64,000 nucleotides of DNA from Arthrobacter sp. UNC362MFTsu5.1 (GCF_000685965.1 NZ_JMLE01000004.1:124001-188000), one strand, 5' to 3'. Shown: positions 25,829 to 33,386, numbered from the stretch's first letter. The notes: generated by a model from the sequence alone, not told the origin. Numbers and translations are program-made.

Positions 25829-26943
25829 TGCTCGCCATCAACGAAACCATGGGCCAGTACAGCGAGCTCTTTATGCTGCTGGCCGCCGGAACGTACACGG
25901 TTGCCTTTATCGCCTTCGCCTGGGACCTGGCCAAGAGCAGCAAGGCCCTCCTCGCCGTGGACCTCAAAGCTGCGGCCGCAGCCGAGGCGTCCGCGGCAGC
26001 GACGTCCAAAGTTCCGGTGGGTGCCGGCGTCGGCGCCGGTGCCGCCGTTGACCGCGCCGATTCGGACGTCAGCGGGCCGGCAGGCCGCGCCGAGCGGCCG
26101 TCGTCGGCCACCGGACGCGCCTCCAATGGTGCCGTGGCAGGCGCCGGGCAGACGGCCGACGCCGGCATGCGCTACGCCGCCGAACGCCGCGTTCCCGCCC
26201 GCGTTGCTGTTGCCCTGACCGTGCTGGGCGCCGTGATCCACGGAGCCGGCGTGGTCACCCGCGCCTTCGGTGCGGGCCGGGTGCCGTGGGGCAACATGTA
26301 CGAGTTCCTCACCACCGGCGCCTTCGTGGCCGTCGCTGTCTTCCTGCTGGTCCTGATCCGGCGCGACCTGCGGTTCCTGGGCACCTTCGTGGTCGGCCTG
26401 GCGATCATCATGCTCGTGGCCGCCTCCGTGGCCTACTGGACCCCCGTGGGGCACCTGGTGCCGGCGCTGCAGAGCTACTGGCTGGTCATCCACGTGTCCA
26501 TCGCGGTGCTGTCCTCGGCACTGTTCACGCTGACGTTCGCCATGTCCGCGCTGCAGCTGGTGCAGGCGCACCGGCAAAAGACCATCGCGTCCGGCGGCGC
26601 GGACAAACTGGGCTTCATGCGCCTGGTGCCTTCGGCGCTGAGCCTGGAAAACCTGTCCTACCGCATCAACGCCATCGCCTTCGTCGGCTGGACCTTCACC
26701 CTCATGTTCGGCGCCATCTGGGCCGAGAAAGCCTGGGGCCGCTTCTGGGGCTGGGACACCAAGGAAGTCTGGACGTTCGTGATCTGGGTGGTTTACGCCG
26801 GCTACCTGCACGCCCGCGCCACGCGCGGCTGGACCGGCACCCGGGCCGCGTGGCTGTCGATTGTGGGCTACCTCTGCGTGGTCTTCAACTTCACCATCGT
26901 GAACCAGTTCTTCAACGGCCTGCACTCCTACTCGGGCCTGTAG
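25828..26943 (+). CDS. ccsB: Cytochrome c biogenesis protein CcsB (ResC)
   Basis: A 371-residue polytopic haem handling protein. The defining Trp-rich motif is WGRFWGWDTKEVWTFVIW, preceded and followed by conserved His (VIHGAG, VIHVSIAVL, YLHARATRGW) that ligate haem. Between the first membrane segment and the core there is an unusually long Ala/Gly-rich hydrophilic linker (about residues 45-115). It ends the operon that starts with the histidine phosphatase gene, the same order as Rv0525-Rv0529. Confidence 0.93.
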   Translation: MLAINETMGQYSELFMLLAAGTYTVAFIAFAWDLAKSSKALLAVDLKAAAAAEASAAATSKVPVGAGVGAGAAVDRADSDVSGPAGRAERPSSATGRASNGAVAGAGQTADAGMRYAAERRVPARVAVALTVLGAVIHGAGVVTRAFGAGRVPWGNMYEFLTTGAFVAVAVFLLVLIRRDLRFLGTFVVGLAIIMLVAASVAYWTPVGHLVPALQSYWLVIHVSIAVLSSALFTLTFAMSALQLVQAHRQKTIASGGADKLGFMRLVPSALSLENLSYRINAIAFVGWTFTLMFGAIWAEKAWGRFWGWDTKEVWTFVIWVVYAGYLHARATRGWTGTRAAWLSIVGYLCVVFNFTIVNQFFNGLHSYSGL

Positions 26944-26986
26944 CCAGGCCGCCGGCCCGGACGACCGGCCCGGACTCGACTACTGC

Positions 26987-27042
26987 GCCGGACTATCCGC
27001 GCCGGAGTATCTGTGCCGGACTATCCGCGCCGGACTATCCGC
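26987..27042. repeat. Four 14-bp tandem units overlapping the MFS stop codon
   Basis: GCCGGACTATCCGC is repeated at 26987, 27015 and 27029, with a variant GCCGGAGTATCTGT at 27001. The CTA in the unit is the reverse complement of TAG, and the last unit supplies the stop codon of the minus-strand MFS gene. The repeat has therefore copied stop-codon context outward. Confidence 0.9.
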
Positions 27043-28231
27043 GCCGGGATGCCAGGACGGCCATGAGGGCAGCGGCCGCTGCGACGCCGGCCATGACGTA
27101 GGCCATGCCCGTGTAGGAGCCTAGCCAAACCGCCGCCGCCGGGCCGGCAGCGGGGGCGACGGCGGTGACTGCTGTGAGCGGTGCGGCGAAGGTCCCCTGC
27201 AAGGTGCCGAGGTTCCGCGCTCCCCACCGGTCGGCGACGACAGTGGCCTGCAGCAGGGTGTGGCAGCCGCGGACAGCGCCGGCCAGGCTGCCCGCTGCGA
27301 TCAGGGCAGGCAGGGGTCCCGGCAGGACGGCAAGCAGCAGGATCGCGCCGGCGGCAGTGCCGGTGATGGCAGGCAGCCGCGTCCGGACCGGAATGAAGCC
27401 GAAGAGCAGCCGGCCTCCGACCTGGCCTGCGCCCACGAGCCCGAGTCCTAGCGCGGCTACGGCGTAGCTGGCGCCTTTTTCCATCAGCAGGGGAATGATA
27501 TTCAGGGTCACGGCGTAGAGGCCGAGGCACAGCAGCGCCATCAGGCCCTGCAGGCGGAGGAATTCAGGGCTGCGGCGGAGGGCGCGCACGCTGTTCCGGT
27601 CCAGGGCTCCCGTGCCCCGTCGAGGGTCAGCATTCCAGGTCTTGTTGAGATAGCGGGCGTGCAGCGGCACAGTGATCAGTCCCAGCAGCCCGGCCAGGAC
27701 CAGGAAGGCCGCCCGCCAGCCGATGTTGCTGCACAGCGCGGCCGTGAGCGGAGCGAAGATGGTGGAGGCGAACCCGGCTGCGAGGGTCAGGATGGTCAGT
27801 GGCCGGACCCGCCCGGCGCCGTACCAGCGGGTGATCACGGTGAAGGCCGGCTGGTACAGGACCGCTGCCTGCGCCGTGCCGGCCAGCAGCCAGGCAGCGG
27901 CGAACAGCGGCAGGACGGGTGCCAGGGCCACCAGGGCCAGCGCGGCGACCCCGACTAGCGAGCCGCCGATCATCAGGGTGCGGGGGCCGGTGCTGTCCAG
28001 GGCGCGGCCGACGAGGATGCCGGCGCCGGCGGATACGAGGAGCCCGGCCGAAAACGCTCCGATGACCAGCGCCGGCTCCCAGCCGGTGTCCTCCGTGATC
28101 GGCAGGACGGCGGCTGGCAGGGCGTAGTAGAGGATGCCCCAGCCGGTGGTCTGGGTGATGCACAGGGCGGCAAGGCCGCCGCGGGGTGCACCCTCCGCCA
28201 CCAGGGCCGGGGCGTCGGCCGGGGCGGGCAT
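27035..28231 (-). CDS. MFS transporter of the arsenic cluster
   Basis: A 398-residue major facilitator protein with about twelve hydrophobic segments. GRALDSTGPRTLMIGG fits the loop 2-3 MFS signature. It begins one base after the stop of the ArsC-like gene, so it is the last gene of the trxB-led operon. No ArsB or ACR3 exporter is visible, so this protein may carry out arsenical efflux. That is inference; MFS proteins with other substrates are equally similar. The start ATG 28231 has no alternative supported by the context. Confidence 0.87.
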   Translation of the reverse strand: MPAPADAPALVAEGAPRGGLAALCITQTTGWGILYYALPAAVLPITEDTGWEPALVIGAFSAGLLVSAGAGILVGRALDSTGPRTLMIGGSLVGVAALALVALAPVLPLFAAAWLLAGTAQAAVLYQPAFTVITRWYGAGRVRPLTILTLAAGFASTIFAPLTAALCSNIGWRAAFLVLAGLLGLITVPLHARYLNKTWNADPRRGTGALDRNSVRALRRSPEFLRLQGLMALLCLGLYAVTLNIIPLLMEKGASYAVAALGLGLVGAGQVGGRLLFGFIPVRTRLPAITGTAAGAILLLAVLPGPLPALIAAGSLAGAVRGCHTLLQATVVADRWGARNLGTLQGTFAAPLTAVTAVAPAAGPAAAVWLGSYTGMAYVMAGVAAAAALMAVLASRRG

Positions 28232-28232
28232 G

Positions 28233-28667
28233 CTAGTCCCCGGTCAGCTCCGCATACAGCTTCCGGACGCGGGCATTGATGTCCTCCCGGACCAGGCGCA
28301 TGCGTTCCATGCCTTCGACGCCGCGCTCGGAAGGTTCGTCCGTTTCCCAGACCTCGAACCGGGTGCCTTCGCGGGGTTCGAGTTTTGCTTCCGTGCCAAG
28401 GACGATGACGGCGTCCACGGCAGCCAGGACTTCATCGGTGACCGGTTTGGGGTGTTCGCCGGTGATGTCGATCCCGAGTTCGGCCAGCGACTCCACGGAC
28501 TGCGGGTTCAGTGACTTCCCCGGTTTGGTGCCGGCGGAGTAGACGGCGACGCTCCCGCCGGCCAGCTGTTTCATCAGTCCGGCGGCGAGCTGGGACTTGC
28601 CCCCGTTCTTGCTGCAGACGAAGAGGACCGCCGGGGTCTTTGGTGTGCTGCTGGGTTCCTGGGTCAT
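28233..28667 (-). CDS. ArsC-like arsenate reductase / low-molecular-weight phosphatase family protein
   Basis: A 144-residue protein of the LMW phosphatase fold used by thiol-dependent arsenate reductases. The P-loop reads CSKNGGKS (Cys18 to Lys24), so the usual CX5R arginine is a lysine. A DEP (ETDEPSERGVEGMERMRLVRE) near residue 115 corresponds to the catalytic Asp region. Mycothiol-linked arsenate reductases of actinobacteria belong to this fold, so that assignment is likely. ATG 28667 precedes the conserved domain; a longer open frame upstream has no similarity. It lies between the flavoprotein and MFS genes. Confidence 0.82.
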   Translation of the reverse strand: MTQEPSSTPKTPAVLFVCSKNGGKSQLAAGLMKQLAGGSVAVYSAGTKPGKSLNPQSVESLAELGIDITGEHPKPVTDEVLAAVDAVIVLGTEAKLEPREGTRFEVWETDEPSERGVEGMERMRLVREDINARVRKLYAELTGD

Positions 28668-28719
28668 AGGGGTGAGGTTTCCTTCGCGGGCGGTGATGCT
28701 TGCGGGGTCGGGGCGGGGC

Positions 28720-30114
28720 TTAGTTGATGCCGGAGCGGCCGTGGGACAGGCCGGTGGGGAAGCCCACCAGGACTGGTCCCGGAGCCGCGCAGCAGCCGGA
28801 CTCCGCCGCGTCCGCGGCGGATGCTGCGGCGGGGACGTCGCAGCTGGTGCCGGCATCGGAGGAGCAGACGCCGGTCTCCGGGAGTTCGAGCTGGACGGTG
28901 TCGGAGGCTTCGCGGTCCCCGGCGAGGGCTGCCACCACTGAGCGGACCTGTTCGTAGCCGGTGGCCAGCAGGAAGGTGGGAGCCCGGCCGTAGGACTTCA
29001 TGCCGACGATGTAGAAGTCCTTGTCCGGGTGCGCCAGGAGCCTGGCGCCGTGCGGGGGAACAGTACCGCAGGAGTGGAATTCGGGGTCGATCAGGGGGCC
29101 AAGCTGGCGCGGAGCCTCCACGGCGGGGTCCAGTTCGAGCCGGAGTTCGCGCAGGATATCCAGGTCCGGCCGGAACCCGGTGCAGGGCACCACGATGTCG
29201 GCGTCCAGCGTGCGCCCGTCAACGGCTGCCACGGTGACGTGCGAGTCCAGGGACTTGAAGGAGGAAATGCCGAAGCCGGTGTGCAGTTCGATGGTGCCGG
29301 CCTTGACCAGTCGGCGGAGCCTGCTCCCAAGCTGGCCTCGGGCGGGCAGCCCGTCGGCGTCGCCGCCACCGTAGACCTTCTCCGCGGAGGCGCCACGGAC
29401 GGCCCACAGGATCCGGGTGTCGGGTTCATTCTTGGCCAGGTCCGCGAGGCTGATGAGCGTGTTGGCGGCGGAGTGCCCTGCTCCGACCACCAGGACTCGG
29501 CGCCCGGCGAAGGATGCGCGGTCCCGGCCGGTGACGTCGGGAAGCGGCGAGGAGATCCTGTCCGCGGCGGTCTCTTCGCCGATGGCGGGCAGGCCTGAGG
29601 TGCCGAGCGGATTGCGGATGGACCACGTGCCGGAGGCGTCAATGACGGCGGCCACGGTGTGGTCGCGGACTTCTCCGCCCGCACCTTCCACACGCACCAC
29701 GAACGGTGTGGTGTCCCGGTTCCGGGTGTGTGTCTTGTCCATCCCGGACCGGGTTACCGCAACCACCCGGGCACCGTTCTCCAGCCGGGAAGCGATGGCC
29801 GGGAGCGCGGCGAGCGGTGCGAGGTAATCATCGATCAGCTCGCCGCCGTAGGGGAGGGCCGTGGGCCGGGGCGATTCCCAGCCGGAGGCTTCGAGCAGGC
29901 GGACGGCGGCGGCGTCGAGGTTGAACCGCCATGGGGAGAACAGCCGGATGTGGCGCCATTGCTCAATGGCGGCTCCCGCCGTCGGGCCAGCCTCGAAGAT
30001 CAGCGGCTCCAGGCCGCGTTCCAGGAGATGGGCGGCAGCGGCCAGGCCCACGGGGCCGGCGCCGATCACGGCAACGGGAAGGTTCGTCGTCGAATCCAAG
30101 GTGTCCTCTTTCAT
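28720..30114 (-). CDS. FAD-dependent oxidoreductase, ArsO-like flavoprotein
   Basis: A 464-residue flavoprotein with FAD-binding VAVIGAGPVGLAAAAHLLERG at the start and NADPH-binding VLVVGAGHSAANTL in the middle, like the ArsO flavin monooxygenases of ars operons. The C-terminal tail is Cys-rich (CSSDAGTSC, then ESGCCAAPG), which may bind arsenic or metal. ATG 30114 has no clear Shine-Dalgarno; a TTG five codons later is preceded by GAGGACACC and could be the true start. The reaction is unproven. Its neighbours strongly suggest arsenic detoxification. Confidence 0.82.
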   Translation of the reverse strand: MKEDTLDSTTNLPVAVIGAGPVGLAAAAHLLERGLEPLIFEAGPTAGAAIEQWRHIRLFSPWRFNLDAAAVRLLEASGWESPRPTALPYGGELIDDYLAPLAALPAIASRLENGARVVAVTRSGMDKTHTRNRDTTPFVVRVEGAGGEVRDHTVAAVIDASGTWSIRNPLGTSGLPAIGEETAADRISSPLPDVTGRDRASFAGRRVLVVGAGHSAANTLISLADLAKNEPDTRILWAVRGASAEKVYGGGDADGLPARGQLGSRLRRLVKAGTIELHTGFGISSFKSLDSHVTVAAVDGRTLDADIVVPCTGFRPDLDILRELRLELDPAVEAPRQLGPLIDPEFHSCGTVPPHGARLLAHPDKDFYIVGMKSYGRAPTFLLATGYEQVRSVVAALAGDREASDTVQLELPETGVCSSDAGTSCDVPAAASAADAAESGCCAAPGPVLVGFPTGLSHGRSGIN

Positions 30115-30136
30115 CAGTTCGTGTGGCGGTTCGCGG

Positions 30137-30202
30137 CCCAACTAGGTAGCAGTAGATGTCGTTTTGAGGGCTCATAACGACATCTGCTGCTACCTAGTTG
30201 GG
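30137..30202. repeat. 66-bp dispersed palindromic repeat, copy 2
   Basis: This matches the copy at 14781-14846 with a few substitutions: arms CCCAACTAGGTAGCAGTAGA and TCTGCTGCTACCTAGTTGGG around GAGGGCTC. It lies between the Cys-rich peptide gene and the flavoprotein gene, inside the arsenic operon, where a hairpin could affect the relative expression of upstream and downstream genes. Confidence 0.9.
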
Positions 30203-30237
30203 AAAGCAGGGTGGAAGGTGGCGGGCGGGGAGGGCGG

Positions 30238-30309
30238 CTAGCAGCAGTCCTGATCCGTGCAGGATTCGTCCTCGCAGCAGCCGTTGTCGGTGCAGCATCC
30301 GGTGTCCAT
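30238..30309 (-). CDS. 23-residue cysteine-rich peptide of the arsenic operon
   Basis: A complete 24-codon gene from ATG 30309 to TAG 30238. It is preceded five bases upstream by AAGGAGGTGA (30324-30315), a full match to the 16S 3' end and the best Shine-Dalgarno in the window. Seven of 23 residues are Cys, in the pattern CC-x4-CC-x4-C-x4-CC, with the spacers made of Asp, Glu, Thr, Asn, Gln, Ser and Gly. There is no signal peptide. It lies 44 bases after trxB and ahead of the flavoprotein gene, so it is co-transcribed with arsenic resistance genes. A metallothionein-like binder of As(III) or a metal is plausible. I know no named family for it. Confidence 0.8.
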   Translation of the reverse strand: MDTGCCTDNGCCEDESCTDQDCC

Positions 30310-30353
30310 TCAGCTCACCTCCTTCCCGTTGAGAAGCTCTGTTCAGTGAATCC

Positions 30354-31343
30354 CTAGGCGTGGGTGGGTTCCTCGACCAGGGCCGTTGCAATGCTGTCCG
30401 CATCATCCAGGGCGGCCAGGTACCGTTCCGCATCCAGGGCGGCGGCGCAGCCGGTCCCGGCGGCGGTGATGGCCTGGCGGTAGCGGTGGTCCACGGCGTC
30501 GCCGCAGGCGAAGACACCCGTCAGGTTGGTGACCGTGGTGGGGGAGTCCACCTTGATGTAACCCTCGGCGTCGAGCTCAACCTGGCCCTCGACGAGTTCC
30601 GTCCGCGGCACGTGTCCGATCGCCACGAAGATGCCCGTGGCGGCCTGCTCGCGGGTTTCCCCGGTCCGGGTGTCCGTGAGGGTGACACCGGTGACTTTGG
30701 GGTCGCCGTGGATGGCGGTCACGGCGGAGTGCCAGGCGAAGCTGATCTTGGGGTTGTCCTTGGCGCGCTGGGCCATGATGCGGGAGGCGCGGAGTTCACC
30801 CTTGCGGACCACCACGGTAACGGTCCGGGCGAAGCGGGTCAGGAACGTGGCTTCCTCCATGGCTGAGTCCCCGCCGCCGACGACGACGATGTCCTGGTCG
30901 CGGAAGAAGAAGCCGTCGCAGGTGGCGCACCAGGAGACGCCGTGGCCGCTGAGTTTCTTCTCCTCGGGAAGGCCGAGTTCCTTGTAGGCGGAGCCGGTGG
31001 CGAGGATGACGGCGGGCGCCTCGTAGGTGTCTCCGGCGCCGGTGACCACACGCTTGAGGTGCCCGGCTAGCGTCACCTCAGTGACGTCGTCGAACATCAC
31101 CTGGGCGCCGAACCGCTGCGCCTGCTCCTGCAGGCCGTCCATGAGCTCCGGGCCCTGGATGCCGGACGGGAAACCCGGGAAGTTCTCCACCTCGGTGGTG
31201 TTCATCAGGGCGCCGCCGGCCGTTACCGATCCGGCCAGGACCAGGGGCTTCAGGCCTGCGCGGGCGGCGTAGATCGCTGCGGTGTAGCCGGCGGGGCCGG
31301 ACCCGATGATGATCAGCTGTTCGGTGCTCACTTCGGCGGTCAT
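30354..31343 (-). CDS. trxB: Thioredoxin-disulfide reductase of the arsenic operon
   Basis: A 329-residue FAD/NADPH reductase. FAD binding is [20 protein letters not shown], the redox site CATC is Cys139-Cys142, and NADPH binding is [16 protein letters not shown] 31343 is preceded by CAGGAGACCAC. It is the first gene of the divergent operon facing arsR and probably a cluster-specific copy (ArsT-like) rather than the housekeeping one, which usually sits beside trxA near the chromosome origin. Its role would be to recycle thiols for arsenate reduction. Confidence 0.92.
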   Translation of the reverse strand: MTAEVSTEQLIIIGSGPAGYTAAIYAARAGLKPLVLAGSVTAGGALMNTTEVENFPGFPSGIQGPELMDGLQEQAQRFGAQVMFDDVTEVTLAGHLKRVVTGAGDTYEAPAVILATGSAYKELGLPEEKKLSGHGVSWCATCDGFFFRDQDIVVVGGGDSAMEEATFLTRFARTVTVVVRKGELRASRIMAQRAKDNPKISFAWHSAVTAIHGDPKVTGVTLTDTRTGETREQAATGIFVAIGHVPRTELVEGQVELDAEGYIKVDSPTTVTNLTGVFACGDAVDHRYRQAITAAGTGCAAALDAERYLAALDDADSIATALVEEPTHA

Positions 31344-31481
31344 GTGGTCTCCTGGGTAGTGGTTCGAAGGCGCTGTGCCCCAGCGCCGCGTAAACAAGTG
31401 CAACAAGGACGGGGCCTTCAATCAAGGGCCCGACGGAGCCGCCGCGCTCTGATGCAACCGGTAAGAGATAAATTGATGAAG

Positions 31482-31537
31482 ATCGATATAGAGAGTATCC
31501 CCACCTATATCGATGAATGTCAATCTATGTGCATAAT
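31482..31537. promoter_or_regulatory. Divergent ars promoters with ArsR-type operator
   Basis: A perfect 10-bp inverted repeat, ATCGATATAG (31482-31491) and CTATATCGAT (31505-31514), flanked by outer ATTGA/TCAAT, lies between trxB and arsR. On the minus strand TTGACA (31523-31518), 18 bases and GATACT (31499-31494) overlap it and drive trxB. On the plus strand CATAAT (31532-31537) ends six bases before the arsR ATG, implying a leaderless arsR mRNA. ArsR bound here would silence both directions. Confidence 0.75.
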
Positions 31538-31543
31538 GGGTCT

Positions 31544-31894
31544 ATGAACTCCCTGCAGATCGTCGAAGCCCCCGTGGACGCCTCATGCTGCGTCCCGTCG
31601 GTAAAGCCGGCGCTGAGTGCTGACGAGGCCCAGCAGCGGGCCCTGGTCTTCAAGGCGCTAGCCGACCCGAACAGGTTGCGGCTGCTGTCCATCGTCAAGG
31701 CCGGCGACTCGGGTGAGTCCTGCGTCTGCGACCTCACGGAACCGCTGGACCTGGGCCAGCCCACCGTGTCCCACCACTTGAAAGTGCTGGTGGAGGCCGG
31801 GCTGCTGCACCGCGAAAAGCGCGGCACCTGGGCTTATTACTCCCTGGTTCCGGGCGCACTGGAACAGACGGCCGGACTCCTCGAGAGCCTGTGA
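31544..31894 (+). CDS. arsR: ArsR family metalloregulator
   Basis: A 116-residue ArsR/SmtB repressor. FKALADPNRLRLLSIV begins the winged helix, ESCVCDLTEPL carries the Cys pair of the ELCVCDL type that binds As(III), and LGQPTVSHHLKVLVEAGLL is the recognition helix. Two further Cys lie near the N-terminus (ASCCVPS). ATG 31544 is six bases after a -10 box (leaderless). Its TGA overlaps the start of the acetyltransferase gene. It should release its operator on binding As(III). Confidence 0.92.
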   Translation: MNSLQIVEAPVDASCCVPSVKPALSADEAQQRALVFKALADPNRLRLLSIVKAGDSGESCVCDLTEPLDLGQPTVSHHLKVLVEAGLLHREKRGTWAYYSLVPGALEQTAGLLESL

Positions 31895-32415
31895 ACCCGC
31901 AGCCTGCTCCAGGCCTCACGATCCGTGCCATGACGGACGCTGACTGGCCGGAGGTCCGGCGGATCTACCGCGAGGGCATTGAGACCGGTCACGCCACCTT
32001 TGAATCGGAGCCGCCGGACTGGAAACGGTTCAATACCTCACGGCTGCTTCCGCACCGGCTGGTGTGCGAGACGCCGCAGGGCCGAATCCTTGGCTGGGCG
32101 GCAGTCTCCGCGGTGTCATCGCGCCCGGCTTACGCCGGGGTGGTGGAGCACTCCGTCTATGTGGCTGCGGACGCCCGCGGACGCGGCGTGGGAGCGCTGC
32201 TGCTCCAGGCGCTGGCGGACTCCACCGAGGGCGGCGGGATCTGGACGATCCAGGCCAGTGTCTTTCCCGAGAACGACGCCAGCCTGAGGCTCCATCTCGC
32301 CAACGGTTACACGGTTGTGGGACGACGGCGGCGCATCGCCCTTATGACCCATGGCCCCTGTGCCGGGCAATGGCGCGACACCGTGCTGATCGAGCGGCGC
32401 TCGGCCGTCGTCTAG
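31891..32415 (+). CDS. GNAT N-acetyltransferase, ArsN/PAT-like
   Basis: A 174-residue acetyltransferase resembling phosphinothricin acetyltransferases and ArsN. The pattern is IRAMTDADWPEVRRIYREGIETGHATFE at the start, VYVAADARGRGVGALLLQAL as the acetyl-CoA loop (R-G-x-G-V/A) and ENDASLRLHLANGYTVVGRR near the end. ArsN1-type enzymes N-acetylate organoarsenical antibiotics such as arsinothricin, so linkage to arsR is meaningful, although the substrate is not proven. The start is GTG 31891, overlapping the arsR stop. Confidence 0.83.
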   Translation: MNPQPAPGLTIRAMTDADWPEVRRIYREGIETGHATFESEPPDWKRFNTSRLLPHRLVCETPQGRILGWAAVSAVSSRPAYAGVVEHSVYVAADARGRGVGALLLQALADSTEGGGIWTIQASVFPENDASLRLHLANGYTVVGRRRRIALMTHGPCAGQWRDTVLIERRSAVV

Positions 32416-32457
32416 CCGTACTCGGTCGTCTAGCCGTACTCCGTCGTCCAGCCCTAC
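32407..32457. repeat. 18-bp tandem repeat including the GNAT stop codon
   Basis: GTCGTCTAGCCGTACTCG (32407-32424) is followed by a 17/18 copy (32425-32442) and a degenerate third (32443-32457). The TAG at 32413-32415 is the stop of the acetyltransferase gene and is copied in the second unit. Confidence 0.85.
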
Positions 32458-32473
32458 ATGACCTCGAAAGGCG

Positions 32474-32932
32474 CTACTTGACCTCGTCGGTGCCGTGCGC
32501 GTCGGTCTCGGGGTGGTGTGATTCCTCGGTGTGCTTGTCGCCCCGATGGGTGCCGTTCGGCTTCCCCTTGCCCTCGGCGCCGCCGGCAGGGCTGCCATTG
32601 ACCTTGCGTTCCTTGGCCTGGAGTTCATCCTTGAGCTTTTTCAGGCGGTCCGCTTCGGCCTGGTTCCGACGGCGGATTTCCAGGTTGCGCAGGAAGTCGG
32701 GGTCGTCATCCGGCGCTGTGGTGCGGGCGTAGGACTGCGGGGCGGGGCGGCTTCCACGCGGCCGGCCGATGATGAACCAAAGTGCCGCTCCCACCACGGG
32801 GAGGACAACCATCACCACGATCCAGGCCGTCTTGGAAATACCCCTGGTGAGGTGCTTGTCAGTCCGGATCACGTCCACGAGGCCATAGACGAATATGGCA
32901 AGAACGGCAACGGCGACCAATACACGGGGCAT
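32474..32932 (-). CDS. PLD nuclease N-terminal (PLDc_N) domain membrane protein
   Basis: A 152-residue protein. Two membrane segments (VLVAVAVLAIFVYGLVDVI, AWIVVMVVLPVVGAALWFIIG) flank RTDKHLTRGISK, matching the PLDc_N domain found in cardiolipin-synthase-like proteins and free-standing in actinobacteria. A charged coiled-coil-like stretch (RNLEIRRRNQAEADRLKKLKDELQ region) and a polar His/Lys tail follow. It is part of the conserved men-gene neighbourhood. The function is unknown. Confidence 0.88.
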   Translation of the reverse strand: MPRVLVAVAVLAIFVYGLVDVIRTDKHLTRGISKTAWIVVMVVLPVVGAALWFIIGRPRGSRPAPQSYARTTAPDDDPDFLRNLEIRRRNQAEADRLKKLKDELQAKERKVNGSPAGGAEGKGKPNGTHRGDKHTEESHHPETDAHGTDEVK

Positions 32933-32983
32933 ACCACCAGTCTAGCGTCCGGGCGCCGGGCGGCGGACGGCTAAACTTGGACT

Positions 32984-33322
32984 GTGGCCTTTATGAAATA
33001 CTCCCTGATCCGTCTGGCACTGTTTGTGCCGCTGTTCGTGCTGTTCAGCTTCCTTCAAATCGGAATCCTGCTCGCCGCGGTGTGCGCCGGCCTCATCGCT
33101 TTCGCGATCAGCTACCTGTTCTTCCAGAAGCAGCGCGACGCCGCCACGGCCACCCTGCATGAGCGGTTCTCCGGCCGGGCCAAGCCCATCCGGACCGCCG
33201 GCGAGGTGGAAGACGCCGACGCCGAGGACACCCTGGTGGATGCCAACCCGGACATCACCGTCCGCTCAGAAATTCCCCGCACCGAAGTTCCCCGCACCGA
33301 AGTTCCCCGCAAGGACGCTTAG
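32984..33322 (+). CDS. DUF4229 membrane protein
   Basis: A 112-residue protein with two membrane segments (MKYSLIRLALFVPLFVLFSF; AAVCAGLIAFAISYLFF) and a charged tail, matching actinobacterial DUF4229. The start is GTG 32984 or ATG 32993. A TAAACT -10-like box ends about six bases before the GTG, suggesting a leaderless mRNA starting at GTG. The C-terminus contains a coding tandem repeat (EIPRTEVPRTEVPRK). The function is unknown. Confidence 0.82.
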   Translation: MAFMKYSLIRLALFVPLFVLFSFLQIGILLAAVCAGLIAFAISYLFFQKQRDAATATLHERFSGRAKPIRTAGEVEDADAEDTLVDANPDITVRSEIPRTEVPRTEVPRKDA

Positions 33323-33342
33323 GTCCGCTTAGGTCCGCTTAG
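33269..33342. repeat. Coding and stop-codon tandem repeats at the DUF4229 gene end
   Basis: GAAGTTCCCCGCACC-type 15-bp units occur at 33269, 33284 and 33299 (in frame, encoding E-V/I-P-R-T). Next to them a 10-bp unit ending CGCTTAG is present three times (33313-33342), and the first holds the TAG stop of the gene. The same GCTTAG word recurs at 33353 and 33385. Confidence 0.85.
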
Positions 33343-33386
33343 CGGCACCGATGCTTAGAAGCACCGACGCCCGGCGGCACCGGCGC

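Noticed and set aside
14781..30202. Paired palindromes considered as insertion-sequence ends or attachment sites
   Set aside because: Each copy is a complete small hairpin by itself, with no transposase, target duplication or integrase between or beside them.
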